A DNA stretch of 64,000 nucleotides, taken from assembly GCA_963691705.1 (NCBI GenBank), contig OY829541.1, positions 40,007,661 to 40,071,660 of the forward strand, in the 5' to 3' direction. A program made the position numbers and the translations under genes. This document shows, in pieces, positions 62,033 to 64,000 of the stretch. Below the pieces are notes generated by a model, which saw nothing but the letters and a program-made list of their open reading frames with translations, made no database searches and had not been told where the DNA came from. The stretch comes from Viola odorata (Eukaryota; Streptophyta; Magnoliopsida; Malpighiales; Violaceae). Positions within the stretch are counted from its first letter, which is position 1. Each line of letters opens with the position of its first letter.

Positions 62033-62876
62033 GATGTCCAAGAGTTTTGGTGACTGGTTTACAAATTCCATTCACGCTATTGTCCCCAATCCATCCTCGC
62101 AATATTTTCACCTGTATCTTCCTGGCAAGATTCCTCCCTTTTCACAAAAATCATACTTCAATTATTCTACCCTTTTTTCCTCAGATGCAAGCACACGACT
62201 CTCTTCTATTATTGCCGCTGGAAAAACATTTTTATGGGAGGAAATATTTATAATTTTTATGGGTCAATAATGGAATAATTTTTTTTTTCCTTGAGTTACT
62301 TCCGTTTCCTCCCACTTATGGGAGGAAATATTTTATGGGCCAGGGAGGAAATTTTTATAATTTATTTACTCTGTATTCCCTTGCTTTACTTTTAATTCCC
62401 TTGCATTTTTTTTTCCCATACAAGTCCCCTCCCTTTCCTTACCCCTCTAATCTTTCTTCCCATAGGCTTAGCATTCAATACAATTTGGGTGCATTTTTTC
62501 AAATTATTAACTATTCATGTAATCACCCTATTTATATAAAGTGGTGAAATCCTTTTTTAATAAAGTCGAGAAGTATAAGGTCATTGTGGATATAATGGTA
62601 GGCGAGGGGTCATGACACCCTCAAACTTTTTGATTCTTACCTTATCATCCTTAAATTTTACTCTTATTTATATTTAACGCCCTTAAATTCCTCTATAATA
62701 ATCCTTTAAAATTTATTATCTTTTTATTTATTCTTTATAATCTCAAATCCAAAATTATAAATTCTTTCCGAACAGTCACACACAGCATTTAATTATAATT
62801 TATTATTTTATAAATTCCAAGTCAAAGGAGTCAAACTAAACCATAATTGCAAAGTCCGAAATGTTGGCTGAAGACT
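62033..62876. other. AT-rich flank, no gene seen
   Basis: The sequence right of the minus-strand Harbinger copy begins GATGTCCAAGAGTTTTGG. GGGAGGAAATATTT recurs at about 62237 and 62320, with another GGGAGGAAAT near 62344. Short open frames here have no recognisable domain. Confidence 0.5.
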
Positions 62877-63355
62877 AGGGGTGTACACGAGCCGGTCCGG
62901 TTCGATTTCTGGCCTAGAATCGGACCGGACCGGACTTACCGGCGCTTGTCCAGGACAGAACTGGCCAGGCCCGGACACTTCCGGTTCTGGCCCGAATTTT
63001 TTTAATTTTTTAATTTTTTTACTTAAAATTTATTCTTGCACACAAATACAAAAAAAGTGGGAACTAAGAGGGTTTAAACCTTAAACCTTTAATATAATAA
63101 GTGATGAGTTAACCATTGAACCAAATGGAAGCTTTGATATTATTATGCATATATATATATATTTATATATATTTCCAGTTCTACCGGTTCTCCGGGCCGG
63201 TTCCCGGATTTGAGGGATGGAGAACCGGATCGAACCGAAATTTTCCGGTCCGATTCGGTCCGGGTTAAAAAAAAAAAAACCAGACCGATCCGGTCCGGGT
63301 CAAAAAAAGGACGGTTCCGATCCGATTTCCGGTCCGGCCCGGTCCGAAGACCACT
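62877..63355. repeat. GGTCCGG/CCGGACC-rich inverted-repeat segment, unclassified MITE-like element
   Basis: It starts AGGGGTGTACACGAGCCGGT and contains GGTCCGG, CGGACCGG and CCGGTTC words in both orientations at both ends (62890-62995 and 63180-63345). An AT-rich middle includes an AT microsatellite near 63145-63172. The bipartite layout suggests a foldback-type element. I could not find a matching right terminus or a target duplication. Confidence 0.5.
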
Positions 63356-63491
63356 TACCATTAACCACACGGACTTTGTAATTATTTATTACTGTATATT
63401 CGAAATGCAGCAGCCAAACAAAAGGAAAGTGATTTTGACTTGCATTTTAGAGTCATTTGGGTCCAAAGTTCTCTTTTGCTCCCTGCTGCAG

Positions 63492-63498
63492 TATAAAA
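63492..63498 (+). promoter_or_regulatory. Possible TATA box of a host gene
   Basis: TATAAAA lies in CAGTATAAAAAACTCCC, followed by a pyrimidine-rich stretch typical of plant transcription start regions. It depends on the leader call below. Confidence 0.4.
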
Positions 63499-63521
63499 AA
63501 CTCCCATCAAAGCCACCCCTC

Positions 63522-64000
63522 CCTCCGTCATATTTCCATTCCATCCTTCTCCGTTCTCGCTTCAAAGCCACCAGCGCGAAAAACCGAGAAAACAAACGTT
63601 CTTCATCCTTTCTTGGTTTTCTGAAAAACCCAGGTATCCTTAGATTCTTGTTGTTGCTTCTTATGTTTTGTTTTTAGTCTATCTGTTGCTTAAATAGTCA
63701 CTCCGCATATTCGACTTCATTGATCTTTAGTGATACGTTTTGATCTGTGATTGGTGTTGTCGATCTCGTCATTGTTTGATTCAGGATATGATAGTCTATT
63801 CAGTTAATCTAAAAGACTTTTTCATGTTTAGGTTCCTGATGTGGTTTTTGGAGTTTATACTTCTCTCTAGGAATCCCCAGTTACTGATCGGCTAGTTTTC
63901 ATGCGTCTTAATAGTTCTGTGCTTAGCTTTTGCTCTCGATCATCAGTTTCTGTGTTGTTGGTTATAATTTTTTTTGAAAAATTAGCTAAAAGGCATCTTC
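63522..64000 (+). other. Possible 5' untranslated exon and leader intron of a host gene running off the window
   Basis: After the TATA-like box there is an ATG-free, CT-rich leader (about 63522-63633) ending in CCCAG|GTATCC, a good splice donor at 63634. The following T-rich sequence resembles a plant leader intron (TTGATTCAG near 63777-63785 is one possible acceptor). The coding region is not in the window, so the product is unknown. Confidence 0.35.

Noticed and set aside
62034..62270. Open frames just right of the minus-strand Harbinger copy as a host exon
   Set aside because: Short overlapping frames with no domain and no splice context strong enough to support a gene.
63210..63677. A 155-codon plus-strand frame across the GGTCCGG-rich segment and leader
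   Set aside because: It runs through a repeat, a TATA-like box and a likely intron donor. No domain is recognisable.

Overview
The window is AT-rich nuclear DNA from a plant, most likely an angiosperm. The evidence is the set of mobile elements: PIF/Harbinger DNA transposons with TAA/TTA target duplications, an Athila-like Ty3/Gypsy leader with a tRNA-Asp primer site, a Ty1/Copia element, a Stowaway-type MITE and a hAT-type MITE. There is no prokaryotic gene organisation, no rRNA or tRNA gene and no CRISPR array. I found no intact, ordinary host protein gene. The only host-gene signal is a possible promoter and leader exon at the extreme right end.

Region 1 (1-43495) is the outstanding feature. 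It is a head-to-tail tandem array of a complete non-autonomous PIF/Harbinger element of about 3434 bp. Each copy runs from its 5' terminus (GGTGCTG...) to its 3' terminus (...CGCAGCT), and adjacent copies are separated only by TAA, giving a 3437-bp period. I count 11 complete copies, one copy cut by the left window edge and two copies cut by a 200-N assembly gap (16403-16602). Every copy whose 3' half is present carries the same broken transposase tail, about 113 open codons preceded by an in-frame TGA. Copies left of about 33 kb look almost identical, while the last three carry private substitutions. The array ends cleanly in TAA at 43493-43495 and its left end lies outside the window.

Region 2 (43496-53861) is nested retrotransposon debris: a foldback sequence, a Stowaway-type MITE, an Athila-like LTR, primer site and gag with stop codons, and a Copia element inserted into that gag. 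The Copia element keeps its 5' LTR and a gag-protease-integrase-RT reading frame broken by three TAG stops and a frameshift, and it lacks RNase H and the 3' LTR. Repeat-rich non-coding DNA follows, with a 69-bp tandem repeat.

Region 3 (53862-62032) holds two dispersed relatives of the array element in opposite orientation. The plus-strand copy (53862-57232) is 5' truncated but still encodes the DDE core of the transposase across three exons. The minus-strand copy (58576-62029) is full length, flanked by TAA on both sides, and has the same rearranged structure as the array unit. A 449-bp hAT-type MITE with a perfect 8-bp target duplication lies between them. Together the two copies form a long inverted repeat. 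The simplest history is that a transposase-encoding element gave rise to a rearranged non-autonomous element, which transposed as a unit (the minus copy proves mobility) and was amplified in tandem at the array locus.

Region 4 (62033-64000) contains AT-rich DNA, a GGTCCGG-rich inverted-repeat segment, and a TATA box with an ATG-free leader and a splice donor that may mark the start of a host gene reading to the right.
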